From positions 1-64,000 of the forward strand of contig CAMEFI010000017.1 in assembly GCA_945915475.1 (NCBI GenBank): a stretch of 64,000 nt of DNA. The letters are read 5' to 3'. A program made the position numbers and the translations under genes. This DNA is from an uncultured Clostridium sp. (GTDB lineage: Bacteria > Bacillota > Clostridia > Lachnospirales > Lachnospiraceae). Below the pieces are notes generated by a model. That model searched no databases. It saw only the letters and a program-made list of their open reading frames with translations, and had not been told where the DNA came from. This document shows positions 7,591 through 17,217 of this stretch, in pieces (position 1 is the first letter of the stretch; every line of letters begins with the position of its first letter).

Positions 7591-8604
7591 ATGATTACAG
7601 AGGCATTGAAAAAAGTAGCAGCAGGACAGGATCTCACTTATGATGAGGCATATGCCTGCATGGACGAGATCTTCAGCGGTGAGGTGCCGGAGATTGTAAC
7701 GGCAGGATATCTGACTGCGTTACATATGAAAGGGGAAACAACGGATGAGATTACGGCCAGTGCCAATGGTATGAGAAATCATGCAGAAGTATTGCCGCAT
7801 GAGGGAGTTGAGGTATTAGAGATTGTGGGAACCGGAGGGGACTGTGCCAATTCCTTTAACATTTCAACCACAAGCGGAATGGTTGCGGCAGCAGCGGGAG
7901 TACCGGTTGCCAAGCATGGTAATCGCAGTGTATCCAGCAAATGTGGTGCTGCAGATGTGTTAGAGGCGTTGGGAGTCAACATTACCATTTCGCCGGAGAA
8001 AATGTCACAGGTACTGAAGGAATGTAATATGAGTTTCATGTTTGCACAGGTATATCATAAGGCTATGAAATATGTGGCCCCGGTGAGAAAGGCATTGGGA
8101 ATTCCTACCATTTTTAATATTTTAGGTCCTCTTACCAATCCGGCAAAGGCAGGTATGCAGATTCTTGGTGTCTACAAAGAAGAACTGATTGACCAGATGG
8201 CACCGGTATTGGCAGGCCTTGGCGTGGAAAGAGGAATGGTTGTATATGGACAGGATTGTTTAGATGAGATATCCATGAGTGCACCCACCACTGTTTGTGA
8301 AATTAACCACGGTCAATTTAAGAAATATGTTATCAAGCCGGAAGATTTTGGATTTGTCACTTGTGATAAGAGTGAATTAGAGGGTGGAGATCCGGCAGAA
8401 AATGCGGCAATCACAAAGGCAATCTTAAGTGGTGAGGAAAAGGGTGCTAAGAGAAATGCGGTGGTTATGAATGCAGCAGCAGCAATCTATATGGCTGGCA
8501 AGGCAGAGTCGTTGCAGGAGGCAGCAAAGATTGCGGAAGGCGTGATTGACAGCGGGAAGGCAAAACAGGTGTTAGAGCAGTTCGTGAAGCTTACCAATGT
8601 GTAA
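7591..8604 (+). CDS. trpD: Anthranilate phosphoribosyltransferase
   Basis: 337 aa, usual length. Transfers phosphoribosyl from PRPP to anthranilate. The PRPP-binding GTGGD motif with following NISTTS is at about residues 79-91, KHGNRSVSSKCG lies just after, and GPLTNPA is near residue 178. The ribosome site ATAGGAGG is 7 nt upstream of ATG 7591. Third gene of the operon, 36 nt after trpG. Confidence 0.95.
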   Translation: MITEALKKVAAGQDLTYDEAYACMDEIFSGEVPEIVTAGYLTALHMKGETTDEITASANGMRNHAEVLPHEGVEVLEIVGTGGDCANSFNISTTSGMVAAAAGVPVAKHGNRSVSSKCGAADVLEALGVNITISPEKMSQVLKECNMSFMFAQVYHKAMKYVAPVRKALGIPTIFNILGPLTNPAKAGMQILGVYKEELIDQMAPVLAGLGVERGMVVYGQDCLDEISMSAPTTVCEINHGQFKKYVIKPEDFGFVTCDKSELEGGDPAENAAITKAILSGEEKGAKRNAVVMNAAAAIYMAGKAESLQEAAKIAEGVIDSGKAKQVLEQFVKLTNV

Positions 8605-8673
8605 GAAGCAGAATGTCAATGGTCTGTTGAGTATGGGGAAAGCGAAGAACCGCCGTGACAGAAAGGAGATACT

Positions 8674-9465
8674 ATGGCAGCAGATATTTTGGAACGGATT
8701 GCCGCAGACAAAAGGATACAGGTTGAGAATGAGAAAGAAGAAATTTCTCTGGAAAAGATGAAGGAGATGGCATTGGCAAAGGAGAGTGCGCTTCCGGATT
8801 TTGCCTTTGAAAAAGCGTTACAAAAGAAGGAAATGTCTTTTATCTGTGAAGTGAAAAAAGCTTCTCCATCTAAGGGAATCATCGCAGAGAATTTTCCCTA
8901 TGTAGAGATTGCAAAAGAATACGGGAAGGCAGGAGCGGACTGTCTTTCCGTACTGACGGAACCAAAATATTTCCTTGGCAGCGATGAATATCTGAAAGAA
9001 ATCCGCAAGGAAGTGTCCATACCCATTCTGCGGAAAGATTTTACGATAGATATTTATCAGATTTATCAGGCAAAGGTACTCGGGGCAAATGCAGTGCTCT
9101 TAATTTGTGCTTTGTTAGAGGAAGCGTTTCTAAGTGAGTGTATCGGATTGTGCGATGAGCTTGGGTTAACTGCATTGGTGGAAACCCATGATGAACAGGA
9201 GATACAGATGGCAGTAAGAGCCGGCGCACGGGTGATTGGTGTCAATAACCGGAATCTCAAAGATTTTACGGTGGATATTCATAACAGCACAAGACTCCGG
9301 GCATTTGCACCGGAAGGAACCCTGTTTGTTGCAGAAAGTGGCATTCAAAGCCGGGAGGATGTAGCTGCTTTTGAAGAACAAAAGATAAATGCGGTTCTGG
9401 TGGGAGAGACATTGATGCGTGCAGCCGATAAAAAACAGAAGTTAGCAGAGCTTAGAGGGTATTAG
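8674..9465 (+). CDS. trpC: Indole-3-glycerol phosphate synthase
   Basis: 263 aa TIM barrel that converts CdRP to indole-3-glycerol phosphate. The diagnostic EVKKASPSKG segment is near residue 59, with ILRKDF, GANAVLLI, GVNNRNL and VAESGI in order along the barrel. It is monofunctional; TrpF is a separate gene 3 nt downstream. GAAAGGAG precedes the ATG. Confidence 0.95.
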   Translation: MAADILERIAADKRIQVENEKEEISLEKMKEMALAKESALPDFAFEKALQKKEMSFICEVKKASPSKGIIAENFPYVEIAKEYGKAGADCLSVLTEPKYFLGSDEYLKEIRKEVSIPILRKDFTIDIYQIYQAKVLGANAVLLICALLEEAFLSECIGLCDELGLTALVETHDEQEIQMAVRAGARVIGVNNRNLKDFTVDIHNSTRLRAFAPEGTLFVAESGIQSREDVAAFEEQKINAVLVGETLMRAADKKQKLAELRGY

Positions 9466-9468
9466 AAA

Positions 9469-10107
9469 ATGCAGATTAAGATATGTGGATTGAAACGAAT
9501 GGAAGATGTTGAGTCTGTCAATCAGGCAGGACCGGATTATGCAGGGTTTGTGTTTGCAGGTACCAAGAGGAAGATTGATTTTGATTTGGCAAGGAGGTTG
9601 AAGGAGGCAATGCATCCGGATATCCGGACCGTGGGTGTCTTCGTCAATGCTGATATTGATTTTGTAAAACATCTTGTAGAACAACGGATTCTGGATGTCG
9701 TACAGTTGCATGGAGATGAGAATCGCATTTATATTGAAACATTAAAAAAAGAGCTTACCCATATCCATTGTCCGGTACCCATTATGAAAGCAGTCCGGGT
9801 GAAGAACGCGGAGCAGATCATGGAAGCGGATACTTTGCCGGTGGATTATCTGCTATTAGATGCGTTCAAACCGGATGAGTATGGTGGAAGTGGGATGGTG
9901 TTTGATCATCGGTTGATACCACATCTTACGAAGCCCTATATCTTAGCAGGAGGCATCAGTAGCGACAACGTGGCTGCTATCTTAGATGTACTTGCTGCTG
10001 AGAATAAGTTACCAATGTGTGTGGATGTCAGTAGTTCCGTTGAGACGAATGGATTCAAGGACTGCAATAAAATTCGGAAAATCGTGCAGATCGTTCACAA
10101 TCTGTAA
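9469..10107 (+). CDS. trpF: Phosphoribosylanthranilate isomerase
   Basis: 212 aa. Catalyses the Amadori rearrangement of PRA to CdRP. The N-terminal KICGLKR motif carries the catalytic Cys; the catalytic Asp lies in LLLDAFKPDEYGG; LAGGISSDN binds phosphate. It starts 3 nt after the trpC stop, so the ribosome site lies inside the trpC end. Confidence 0.94.
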   Translation: MQIKICGLKRMEDVESVNQAGPDYAGFVFAGTKRKIDFDLARRLKEAMHPDIRTVGVFVNADIDFVKHLVEQRILDVVQLHGDENRIYIETLKKELTHIHCPVPIMKAVRVKNAEQIMEADTLPVDYLLLDAFKPDEYGGSGMVFDHRLIPHLTKPYILAGGISSDNVAAILDVLAAENKLPMCVDVSSSVETNGFKDCNKIRKIVQIVHNL

Positions 10108-10173
10108 GAGAAAGGAATTGAAGCTATTCTTTACACAGATGGGAATAATACAGAAAGAAGAAGGAGATTCAAT

Positions 10174-11358
10174 ATGGAAACAGGAAGATACGGAGAATAT
10201 GGAGGACAATATGTGCCGGAAACTCTTATGAATGCGGTACATGAGTTAGAGGATGCCTATGAGCATTACAAAAAAGATCCGGAGTTTAATAAAGAGTTAG
10301 ATGAATTGCTAAGGAATTATGCAGGCCGTCCATCGTTATTGTATTATGCAGAGAAGATGACAAAGGATCTTGGCGGTGCGAAGATCTATTTAAAGAGAGA
10401 GGATCTGAACCATACCGGTTCCCACAAGATCAATAATGTGTTAGGACAGGTGTTGCTGGCTAAGAAGATGGGGAAAACCCGTGTGATTGCGGAGACCGGT
10501 GCCGGTCAGCATGGTGTGGCAACTGCAACCGCAGCTGCCCTTATGGGAATGGAATGTGAGATTTTCATGGGAAAAGAGGATACGGAGCGTCAGGCGTTAA
10601 ATGTATTCCGTATGGAACTGCTTGGAGCAAAGGTGCATCCGGTCACCACAGGAACCATGACATTAAAGGATGCTGTAAATGAGGCAATGCGGGAATGGAC
10701 ATCCAGAGTGGATGACACCCTGTATGTGTTAGGCTCTGTTATGGGACCTCATCCATTTCCAATGATTGTAAGAGATTTTCAGAGTGTCATCAGTAAGGAG
10801 AGCCGGCAGCAGATTCTTGAGGCAGAGGGCAAGCTTCCGGATGCGGTGGTGGCCTGTGTTGGTGGAGGAAGCAACGCCATGGGTTCTTTTTATGAATATA
10901 TTAAGGATGAAGGAGTTGCCCTGATCGGATGTGAGGCAGCGGGATTAGGAGTAGACAACCCGAAAAATGCAGCAACCATCGCCAATGGTTCCATGGGAAT
11001 CTTTCATGGTATGAAATCCCTGTTCTGTCAGAATGAATATGGACAGATTGCACCGGTATATTCCATTTCTGCCGGTCTGGATTATCCGGGAATCGGGCCG
11101 GAGCATGCATGGTTAAATGAAACCGGACGGGCGACCTATGTGCCAATTACGGATGAAGAGGCAGTGGAAGCATTTGAATATCTTTCAAGAACAGAAGGCA
11201 TTATTCCGGCAATCGAGAGTGCACATGCCATTGCCCATGTTATGAAGATAGCAGGTAAGATGAATAAGGACCAGATTATTATTGCCACGGTTTCCGGGCG
11301 TGGAGACAAGGACGTAGCAGCAATCGCAAGATACAGAGGAGTGGAGATTTATGAGTAG
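10174..11358 (+). CDS. trpB: Tryptophan synthase beta chain
   Basis: 394 aa, usual TrpB1 length. Condenses indole and serine on PLP. The PLP lysine lies in HTGSHKINN (about residue 85), with ETGAGQHG and the phosphate-binding GGGSNA loop further on. The ribosome site GAAGGAG is 7 nt upstream of ATG 10174. The 3' end overlaps trpA by 8 nt, as expected for subunits made in equal amounts. Confidence 0.96.
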   Translation: METGRYGEYGGQYVPETLMNAVHELEDAYEHYKKDPEFNKELDELLRNYAGRPSLLYYAEKMTKDLGGAKIYLKREDLNHTGSHKINNVLGQVLLAKKMGKTRVIAETGAGQHGVATATAAALMGMECEIFMGKEDTERQALNVFRMELLGAKVHPVTTGTMTLKDAVNEAMREWTSRVDDTLYVLGSVMGPHPFPMIVRDFQSVISKESRQQILEAEGKLPDAVVACVGGGSNAMGSFYEYIKDEGVALIGCEAAGLGVDNPKNAATIANGSMGIFHGMKSLFCQNEYGQIAPVYSISAGLDYPGIGPEHAWLNETGRATYVPITDEEAVEAFEYLSRTEGIIPAIESAHAIAHVMKIAGKMNKDQIIIATVSGRGDKDVAAIARYRGVEIYE

Positions 11359-12127
11359 AATTCAGGACGCATTTGCAAAAGAGAAAGCATTTATTCCATT
11401 TATTACCGGAGGAGATCCGGATTTGGAGAGCAGTTATGAGCTGATTAAGACTATGGCACAAAATGGTGCCGATCTAATTGAGATTGGAATTCCTTTTTCG
11501 GACCCCATTGCGGAGGGACCTGTAATTCAGGAAGCAGATTTACGGGCACTGCAGGCAGGAACCACCACAGACAAGTTATTTGACCTGGTGATCCGGTTAC
11601 GGAAAGAGATTGATATTCCTTTTATTTTTATGACATATATGAATCCAATCTATGTATATGGAACAGAACGTTTCATGAAACGATGTGCAGAAGTTGGTAT
11701 TGACGGTGTGATTGTGCCGGATGTTCCATTTGAGGAGAAAGCAGAACTATCCGGTGCCTGCAAAGCACATGGAATTGAATTGATTTCCATGATTGCACCG
11801 ACTTCCAAGGAACGTATTGAGACCATTGCAAAGGAAGCGGAAGGCTTCATTTACTGTGTTTCTTCCTTAGGGGTAACCGGTGTGCGTACAGAGATTACCA
11901 CGGATATCGGCTCCATGGTGAAACATGTGAAAACAGTAACAGATACGCCGGTGGCAGTGGGTTTTGGAATCTCCACAACGGAGCAGGCAAAAAAGATGGC
12001 ATCTCTTTCTGATGGCGCCATTGTGGGTAGTGCCATTGTGAAGTTAGTGGCGAAGTATGGTAAGGGCGCTGTGCCATATGTGGCGGATTATGTGAAGGAC
12101 ATGAAGGATGCGGTAAGACAGGCATAG
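11351..12127 (+). CDS. trpA: Tryptophan synthase alpha chain
   Basis: 258 aa TIM barrel that cleaves indole-3-glycerol phosphate to indole, which is channelled to TrpB. FITGGDPD, the catalytic Glu in [11 protein letters not shown], the catalytic Asp in DGVIVPDVP and the phosphate loop GFGIS are visible. Last gene of the operon, with an intrinsic terminator at 12191-12230. Confidence 0.96.
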   Translation: MSRIQDAFAKEKAFIPFITGGDPDLESSYELIKTMAQNGADLIEIGIPFSDPIAEGPVIQEADLRALQAGTTTDKLFDLVIRLRKEIDIPFIFMTYMNPIYVYGTERFMKRCAEVGIDGVIVPDVPFEEKAELSGACKAHGIELISMIAPTSKERIETIAKEAEGFIYCVSSLGVTGVRTEITTDIGSMVKHVKTVTDTPVAVGFGISTTEQAKKMASLSDGAIVGSAIVKLVAKYGKGAVPYVADYVKDMKDAVRQA

Positions 12128-12190
12128 GATGGATACGGATAGATTAGCAATATGTGCCTGTCAATAGCGGCAGGAAAGATAAATATGTAG

Positions 12191-12230
12191 AAAAGCACAT
12201 GTATGATGTAGAAATACATGTGCTTTTTTT
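12191..12230 (+). terminator. trp operon terminator
   Basis: AAAAGCACATGTA (12191-12203) pairs with TACATGTGCTTTT (12215-12227) around an 11-nt loop, ending in a T run. Confidence 0.9.
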
Positions 12231-12244
12231 GTGAGAAGTTTGAG

Positions 12245-12273
12245 TTGTAAAAATCAGCCGGAAACGCTATAAT
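12245..12273 (+). promoter_or_regulatory. Promoter of the EcsC-like gene
   Basis: TTGTAA (12245-12250), 17-bp spacer, TATAAT (12268-12273), just after the trp terminator. Confidence 0.65.
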
Positions 12274-12319
12274 AGAACTATAAATTTACGGCAAAATCAG
12301 ACAAAGAAGAAGGATGCGT

Positions 12320-13150
12320 ATGAGTCAGTTTTCCTGGGAAAATGAATGGCGGTTACAGAAATTAAAAGAAGAATCTTTTGTGGTGGGTCATATTATGGAT
12401 AAGACCCCCAAATGGGTCAAGTTTGTGGAAAAGAAAGTTCCTGCGACACTTCAGAAGACATTGGAGACAGCATTTAATAAAGCATTTGTTACGGTGTTCG
12501 AGAAAGGGTCTAAGCTTATTGAGAAGACATATCGCAAGGAACGGCAGGTGGAACTTTTTAAGGAGCATGAACGAGATATTTATAATGAAGGATTCAATGG
12601 GAAAACACTTCGCAAGTTTGAACGGCAGGCTAAGCGGACGAGGGCAAAGAATCTTACTATTACCACCTTTGAGGGAATCGGATTTGGTATTGTAGGTCTT
12701 GGAATTCCGGATATTCCGATTTTTGTTTCGGTGATGCTTAAGAGCATTTATGAGATTGCCTTAAGTTATGGTTTTTCGTATTCCACAGACAAAGAGCGGT
12801 TATTTATACTGAAGCTGATTGATACAGCACTGAAAAGTGGGGATGAGCTCCGGAAGAAGGATACGGATATGAATAAGCTGATCCGGCGTTATTATGAAGA
12901 GGATAATGCAGGGGAAGAGGAACAGACCGATGCATTTGTGGTGGAGTTGCAGATTAAGCGTCAGATTGATTCTTCAGCAAAAGCGTTATCCCATGAACTT
13001 TTATACGGAAAGTTTTTACAGGGATCGACGTTTATCGGAGTGGTTGGTGGAACGGCGGATGTTACATGTCTTAAGAGAATTACAGATTATGCGGCACTCA
13101 AATATAAACGACGGTTTTTACTACGGCAATTTCCGGATGAAGAGGAGTGA
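12320..13150 (+). CDS. EcsC family protein
   Basis: 276 aa. The central segment FEGIGFGIVGLGIPDIPIF with the following IYEIALSYGF is the hallmark of the EcsC family. The N-terminal 100 residues are basic and helical. EcsC proteins are membrane-associated and of unknown biochemical function; in Bacillus the gene sits beside the EcsAB ABC exporter, but no such exporter is here. ATG 12320 is preferred because AGAAGG ends 6 nt upstream, whereas ATG 12314 would touch the ribosome site. First gene of a probable four-gene unit with the coiled-coil protein, the glycosyltransferase fusion and the lipoprotein. Confidence 0.7.
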   Translation: MSQFSWENEWRLQKLKEESFVVGHIMDKTPKWVKFVEKKVPATLQKTLETAFNKAFVTVFEKGSKLIEKTYRKERQVELFKEHERDIYNEGFNGKTLRKFERQAKRTRAKNLTITTFEGIGFGIVGLGIPDIPIFVSVMLKSIYEIALSYGFSYSTDKERLFILKLIDTALKSGDELRKKDTDMNKLIRRYYEEDNAGEEEQTDAFVVELQIKRQIDSSAKALSHELLYGKFLQGSTFIGVVGGTADVTCLKRITDYAALKYKRRFLLRQFPDEEE

Positions 13151-13217
13151 CGTATCCATGAAATGCGGCAACAGGTTAACAGGTAATATGTTGTTGTGAC
13201 GGAAGGAGGCACACAGT

Positions 13218-13820
13218 ATGGGTTATGGAACAGGGATTATAAAAAGGCTTTCAAGCAATGTGATCAAATGGTGGCAGCAGGTTGTGATGCCGGTATTTGT
13301 GATTCGTTATGATGAGAATCGTGCCGTTGGAACAACGGTGAATGCGGAGGAAAAACCGGAGACAACAAAGGATAGCACATCAAAGGTGCAGGATATGGCA
13401 GGGAATGCAGCATTGGATCATACAGTGTCAGCCGATGAACAGGATGTGACAGATGGAAGACCAGGTGTTACTACCGGGGATATTGATTATGCAGTGAGAA
13501 AAGCCGCAGAATTAAACGATAATCAGGAAATTGCCAGACAGAGGGAAATAGAGAGGTTACGCCGGGAACAGCAGGAAAAAGAACGGATTGCAGCGATTAT
13601 GAATGCGAATAAAGTGAATGTCAATGCGTTTATTGAGGCTGGCAGAGAGGCCAAGCAGCATGATGAAGAAGTACGGGAAGCGGAGAAGAAGGCGGCACAG
13701 GAAGCAGAGAACCTTCGTAGAGCGCAGGAGATTATGGATCGTCTGAATCGTGAGGCTGCGGAGGATGAGGCAAAGAAAGAGGCAGAGATTGCGGAAGCAA
13801 AGGCCCAGATGGGATATTAG
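13218..13820 (+). CDS. Unknown coiled-coil protein
   Basis: 200 aa, not recognised. A short amphipathic N-terminus (residues 1-35, with KWWQQVVMPVFVI) could touch the membrane. An acidic Ser/Thr-rich linker (~40-90) follows, then a long charged helical region (~95-198) rich in Glu, Arg, Lys and Ala, strongly predicted as coiled coil. GGAAGGAGG precedes the ATG. It lies between the EcsC-like gene and the glycosyltransferase fusion, 21 nt from the latter, so co-expression is likely. A scaffold role is a guess. Confidence 0.65.
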   Translation: MGYGTGIIKRLSSNVIKWWQQVVMPVFVIRYDENRAVGTTVNAEEKPETTKDSTSKVQDMAGNAALDHTVSADEQDVTDGRPGVTTGDIDYAVRKAAELNDNQEIARQREIERLRREQQEKERIAAIMNANKVNVNAFIEAGREAKQHDEEVREAEKKAAQEAENLRRAQEIMDRLNREAAEDEAKKEAEIAEAKAQMGY

Positions 13821-13841
13821 AGCATATCGAGGAGTCGTGTT

Positions 13842-15995
13842 ATGAATATAGGGTTGTTTACGGATACGTATTATCCCGAATTGAACGGGGTTGCCAATTC
13901 CGTATATTTATTAAAGAAAGAGTTAGAAAAAAAAGGACATAATGTATATGTAATTACCACGAAGACACCCGACGCACCAACAAATGAGAAGGGTGTTTTT
14001 CGTGTGCCATCCAAAGCATGTTCTTTCGTGCCGGAGCGGCGGATTGGCTTATTTTATCATCCAAAGATTGCAAGGAAAATTCATAAAATGAAGTTGGATA
14101 TTATTCATACGAATACGGAATTTGCAATTGGAATGTTTGGACGGATTATGGCACATGAGTTATTTGTGCCGGTTGTACATACGTATCATACGATATATGA
14201 GGATTATACGCATTATATTAAGAAGTATATTTCCAGCGAGAAAAGGGCAAAGCAGATTGTGAAGTTATTCAGTAAGTTCAGCGTGCGTGGTGCAGAAGAA
14301 CTGATCGTTCCTACAGAAAAGGTTGCCAATCTTATGAGACGTTATGGTGTGAAACCGGATATCAATGTAATTCCAACAGGAATTGATCTTGGCCGGTTTG
14401 AGGCAAGGGATAGTTTGCTACAGAAGAGTAAGTTAAAGGCATCTCTTGGAATACCAGAGAATAATAAGGTTGTATTGTATCTTGGAAGAGTGTCCGACGA
14501 GAAAAATATTGACGAGGTTATGATATATCTCAATCGGTATATGGATCAGAATGGCAATGTCACTTTTTTGGTAGTTGGTGACGGACCACAGCGTAGTGCA
14601 TTAGAGCGGCAGGCAAGGGGATTGAAGCATAGAAAACAGATAGTGTTTGCCGGCGCAAGGCCGTGGGATGAGATCACGCATTATTATCAGGCGGCAGATG
14701 TGTTTGTGTCCGGTTCTACCAGTGAGACACAGGGTCTTACCTATATTGAAGCGTTAGCATCCGGATTGCCGGTTGTGGCAAGAAAAGATCCGTGCCTGGA
14801 TGGTGTATTGTTTGAGGGAAAGAATGGTTACGAATTTGTAGATGAGGCATCCTTTGTAAAAGGTATGGATGCGGTACTGAAGAATCCACAAGGGATTGAT
14901 TATGAAAAAAATGCAATGCAGAGTGTGGAACAGTTCTCCACACAGCAGTTTGCGGATAAAGTAGAGAATATCTATTTCCATGTAATTAAGACACATCGCA
15001 ATATTTTGATGCGTATGGCCAACAAGGTTGCAGGTACGGTTGGATATGAGAGTAAGTCTGTAAAGCCATTAGGAGGAGAAATGGCAATGGAGATTGGTGA
15101 CTCTAATATGGATGCCAGCCGTATTGCACTTGGATGTATGCGGATGGCAGAGCTCACATTGCCGGAGGTATCGAAACTTATTAATGTAGCCCTGGATAAT
15201 GGAGTGACATTATTCGATCATGCTGATATCTATGGGGCAGGAAAAAGTGAAGAAGTGTTTGGCAAGGCATTAGCAGAGAATAAGGGAATGCGGGAACGGA
15301 TGCGGATTCAGACAAAATGTGGAATCCGGGATGGTTATTATGATTTTTCACGTGCCCACATTTTGTCATCGGTAGATGACAGCTTGAAAAGATTGCAGAT
15401 TGAATATATTGATCTGTTGTTGTTGCATCGGCCGGATGCACTGATGGATATTGACGAGGTGGCAGATACACTCCACCAGTTACAACGTAGTGGTAAAGTA
15501 AAACGTTTTGGTGTGAGTAATTTTACTTCTTCCCAGATTGAGTTGTTACAGTCGGTATGTAAAGTGCCGCTACAGGTGAACCAGATGCAGTTCGGTCTGA
15601 TGCATGCAGGAATGATCCGGCAGGGGATAGAGACTAATATGTTGACAGATGGTGCAGTGAACCGGGATATGGCAATTCTGGATTATTGTCGTTTGCATAA
15701 TATCACAATTCAGGCATGGTCACCACTACAGTATGGATTCTTTGAAGGGAATTTTGTGGATAATGAGAAGTTTCCGGAAGTCAATGCGGTATTAGAGAGA
15801 ATAGCGAAGATGAATGGAGTTACGAAATCGGCGATTGCTATTGCATGGATATTGCGTCATCCGGCAAATATGCAGGTTGTAGTTGGTACGATGAATCCCC
15901 GGCATTTACAGGAATTGTGTGAGGCGGTAAATGTGCATCTAAGCCGCAAAGAATGGTATGAATTATACCAGGCAGCGGGAAATATACTCCCATAA
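13842..15995 (+). CDS. Glycosyltransferase family 4 fused to aldo/keto reductase
   Basis: 717 aa with two complete enzymes in one frame. Residues 1-~390 are a GT4 glycosyltransferase (GT-B fold): the N-terminal FTDTYYPELNGVANS, LYLGRVSDEKN in the nucleotide-sugar half, and the EX7E motif in SETQGLTYIEA. It most resembles diacylglycerol glucosyltransferases. Residues ~420-717 are an aldo/keto reductase with the tetrad Asp/Tyr in FDHADIYGAG, Lys in IQTKCG and His in LLLLHRPD, plus the NADPH-binding C-terminal region. No stop separates them. At the junction AGGAGG (15071-15076) precedes in-frame ATGs at 15081 and 15087, so a separate reductase (residue 414 onward) may also be made. Substrates are unknown. 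Confidence 0.85.
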   Translation: MNIGLFTDTYYPELNGVANSVYLLKKELEKKGHNVYVITTKTPDAPTNEKGVFRVPSKACSFVPERRIGLFYHPKIARKIHKMKLDIIHTNTEFAIGMFGRIMAHELFVPVVHTYHTIYEDYTHYIKKYISSEKRAKQIVKLFSKFSVRGAEELIVPTEKVANLMRRYGVKPDINVIPTGIDLGRFEARDSLLQKSKLKASLGIPENNKVVLYLGRVSDEKNIDEVMIYLNRYMDQNGNVTFLVVGDGPQRSALERQARGLKHRKQIVFAGARPWDEITHYYQAADVFVSGSTSETQGLTYIEALASGLPVVARKDPCLDGVLFEGKNGYEFVDEASFVKGMDAVLKNPQGIDYEKNAMQSVEQFSTQQFADKVENIYFHVIKTHRNILMRMANKVAGTVGYESKSVKPLGGEMAMEIGDSNMDASRIALGCMRMAELTLPEVSKLINVALDNGVTLFDHADIYGAGKSEEVFGKALAENKGMRERMRIQTKCGIRDGYYDFSRAHILSSVDDSLKRLQIEYIDLLLLHRPDALMDIDEVADTLHQLQRSGKVKRFGVSNFTSSQIELLQSVCKVPLQVNQMQFGLMHAGMIRQGIETNMLTDGAVNRDMAILDYCRLHNITIQAWSPLQYGFFEGNFVDNEKFPEVNAVLERIAKMNGVTKSAIAIAWILRHPANMQVVVGTMNPRHLQELCEAVNVHLSRKEWYELYQAAGNILP
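15071..15089 (+). promoter_or_regulatory. Internal ribosome binding site at the GT4/AKR junction
   Basis: AGGAGGAG at 15071-15078 is followed by in-frame ATGs at 15081 and 15087. The second has ideal spacing. The site lies exactly where the glycosyltransferase ends and the aldo/keto reductase begins. Confidence 0.6.
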
Positions 15996-16040
15996 AATAG
16001 GCAATTACCCAGATATTGATAAAAAGAAAAGGAGACGAGC

Positions 16041-17165
16041 ATGAGGAAGAAAATCGCATTAGGATTAGCAGCTGTTATGATGGTGGCAGGTTTAACAGGG
16101 TGCGGGAACAAGAATCCGTATATTGAGAATATCACATATTCTGACTATGTTAAGTTGTGTGATTATAAGGGAGTTGAGGCATCAAAAGTCACGTATGAGG
16201 TGACAGAGGATGAAGTACAGGAAGCCATTAACGAAGATTTATATGAATATGTTACCTATGATGAGATTACAGACCGGGCTGCACAGAATGGAGATTGTGC
16301 TAACATTACGTATACAACCATGATAGATGGAGAAGAGAGCGAGAACTATTCCGGTGAAGGGGAAGATATCGTAATCGGAGAAGGCTATATTTTTCCTGAG
16401 GTAGAAGAAGCACTTGTGGATATGAACACCGGCGATAAGAAGAAGGTTGATGTAGAGATTAGTGACGATTATGCATATGAGGAGGATGATGTTGGAAAGA
16501 AAGCAACGGTGGAAATCGCCTTGAATGAGATCAGCCAGGAGAATATGCCGGAGTTGAATGACGATTTTGTGAAAGAGAATACAGATTATAAGAACAAGGC
16601 AGAGTATGAGGAAGTCAAGAGAAAAGAATTGGAACAGAGCAAGGAGGACGAATATAGATCGGCATCTGTTCAGGAGATTATGGAATTCTTATTGGATAAC
16701 TGTGAGTTTAACGGGTATCCGGATGATCTGTACAAGCAGTGTGAAGAAAACTATAATAATGAAAATGCATACAATGCAGCTATGTGGGATATGGAATTGT
16801 CAGAATTTGAAGAAGCCCTTGGCTTAGATGAGGAGACAAAGAAACAGGAGATTGAGACAAGTGTTAATGCAGAATTGATCATTGGGGCGATCGCACAGGC
16901 GGAAAACATTACCTGTTCTAAGAAAGAGATTCAACAATATATAAAGGACAATTATGCCGATTATGGGTATGAAAGTGAAGACGAATTTCTGGAAGATTAT
17001 AGTGAAAATGATGTGGGATACCAGATCACATATGAGAAGGTAACAGATTTCCTTTATGATAATGCAAAGCTAACAGAAATGTCTGAGGATGAATACTATG
17101 AGCAACAGGAAGCATTCAATGATGATTCTGAGGATGATGAAGCAGAAGAGGAAGTTCAGGAGTAG
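16041..17165 (+). CDS. Trigger-factor-like peptidyl-prolyl isomerase lipoprotein
   Basis: 374 aa. A lipoprotein signal with lipobox LTGC (Cys about residue 21) puts it on the outer face of the membrane. Residues ~70-160 match the FKBP-like domain of trigger factor (GEGYIFPEVEEALVDM, then DYAYEE). The following helical region (~170-345) resembles the trigger-factor C-terminal chaperone arms. The tail is very acidic (EDDEAEEEVQE). It lacks the ribosome-binding N-terminus, so it is not Tig itself but an extracytoplasmic relative, in the role of PrsA: folding of secreted proteins. AAAGGAGA precedes the ATG. Confidence 0.75.
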   Translation: MRKKIALGLAAVMMVAGLTGCGNKNPYIENITYSDYVKLCDYKGVEASKVTYEVTEDEVQEAINEDLYEYVTYDEITDRAAQNGDCANITYTTMIDGEESENYSGEGEDIVIGEGYIFPEVEEALVDMNTGDKKKVDVEISDDYAYEEDDVGKKATVEIALNEISQENMPELNDDFVKENTDYKNKAEYEEVKRKELEQSKEDEYRSASVQEIMEFLLDNCEFNGYPDDLYKQCEENYNNENAYNAAMWDMELSEFEEALGLDEETKKQEIETSVNAELIIGAIAQAENITCSKKEIQQYIKDNYADYGYESEDEFLEDYSENDVGYQITYEKVTDFLYDNAKLTEMSEDEYYEQQEAFNDDSEDDEAEEEVQE

Positions 17166-17181
17166 ATAAGGGTTATTTTAC

Positions 17182-17210
17182 TTGTAAATGAGAAAAGGGT
17201 GTGTTACACT
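17182..17210 (+). promoter_or_regulatory. Promoter of the thiamine operon
   Basis: TTGTAA (17182-17187), 17-bp spacer, TACACT (17205-17210), a few bases before the TPP aptamer. Confidence 0.7.
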
Positions 17211-17217
17211 AGATAGG

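Noticed and set aside
12894-13199. 101-codon plus-strand frame overlapping the EcsC-like gene
   Set aside because: Out-of-frame shadow with unlikely composition (many Arg, Met and Trp) and no ribosome site.
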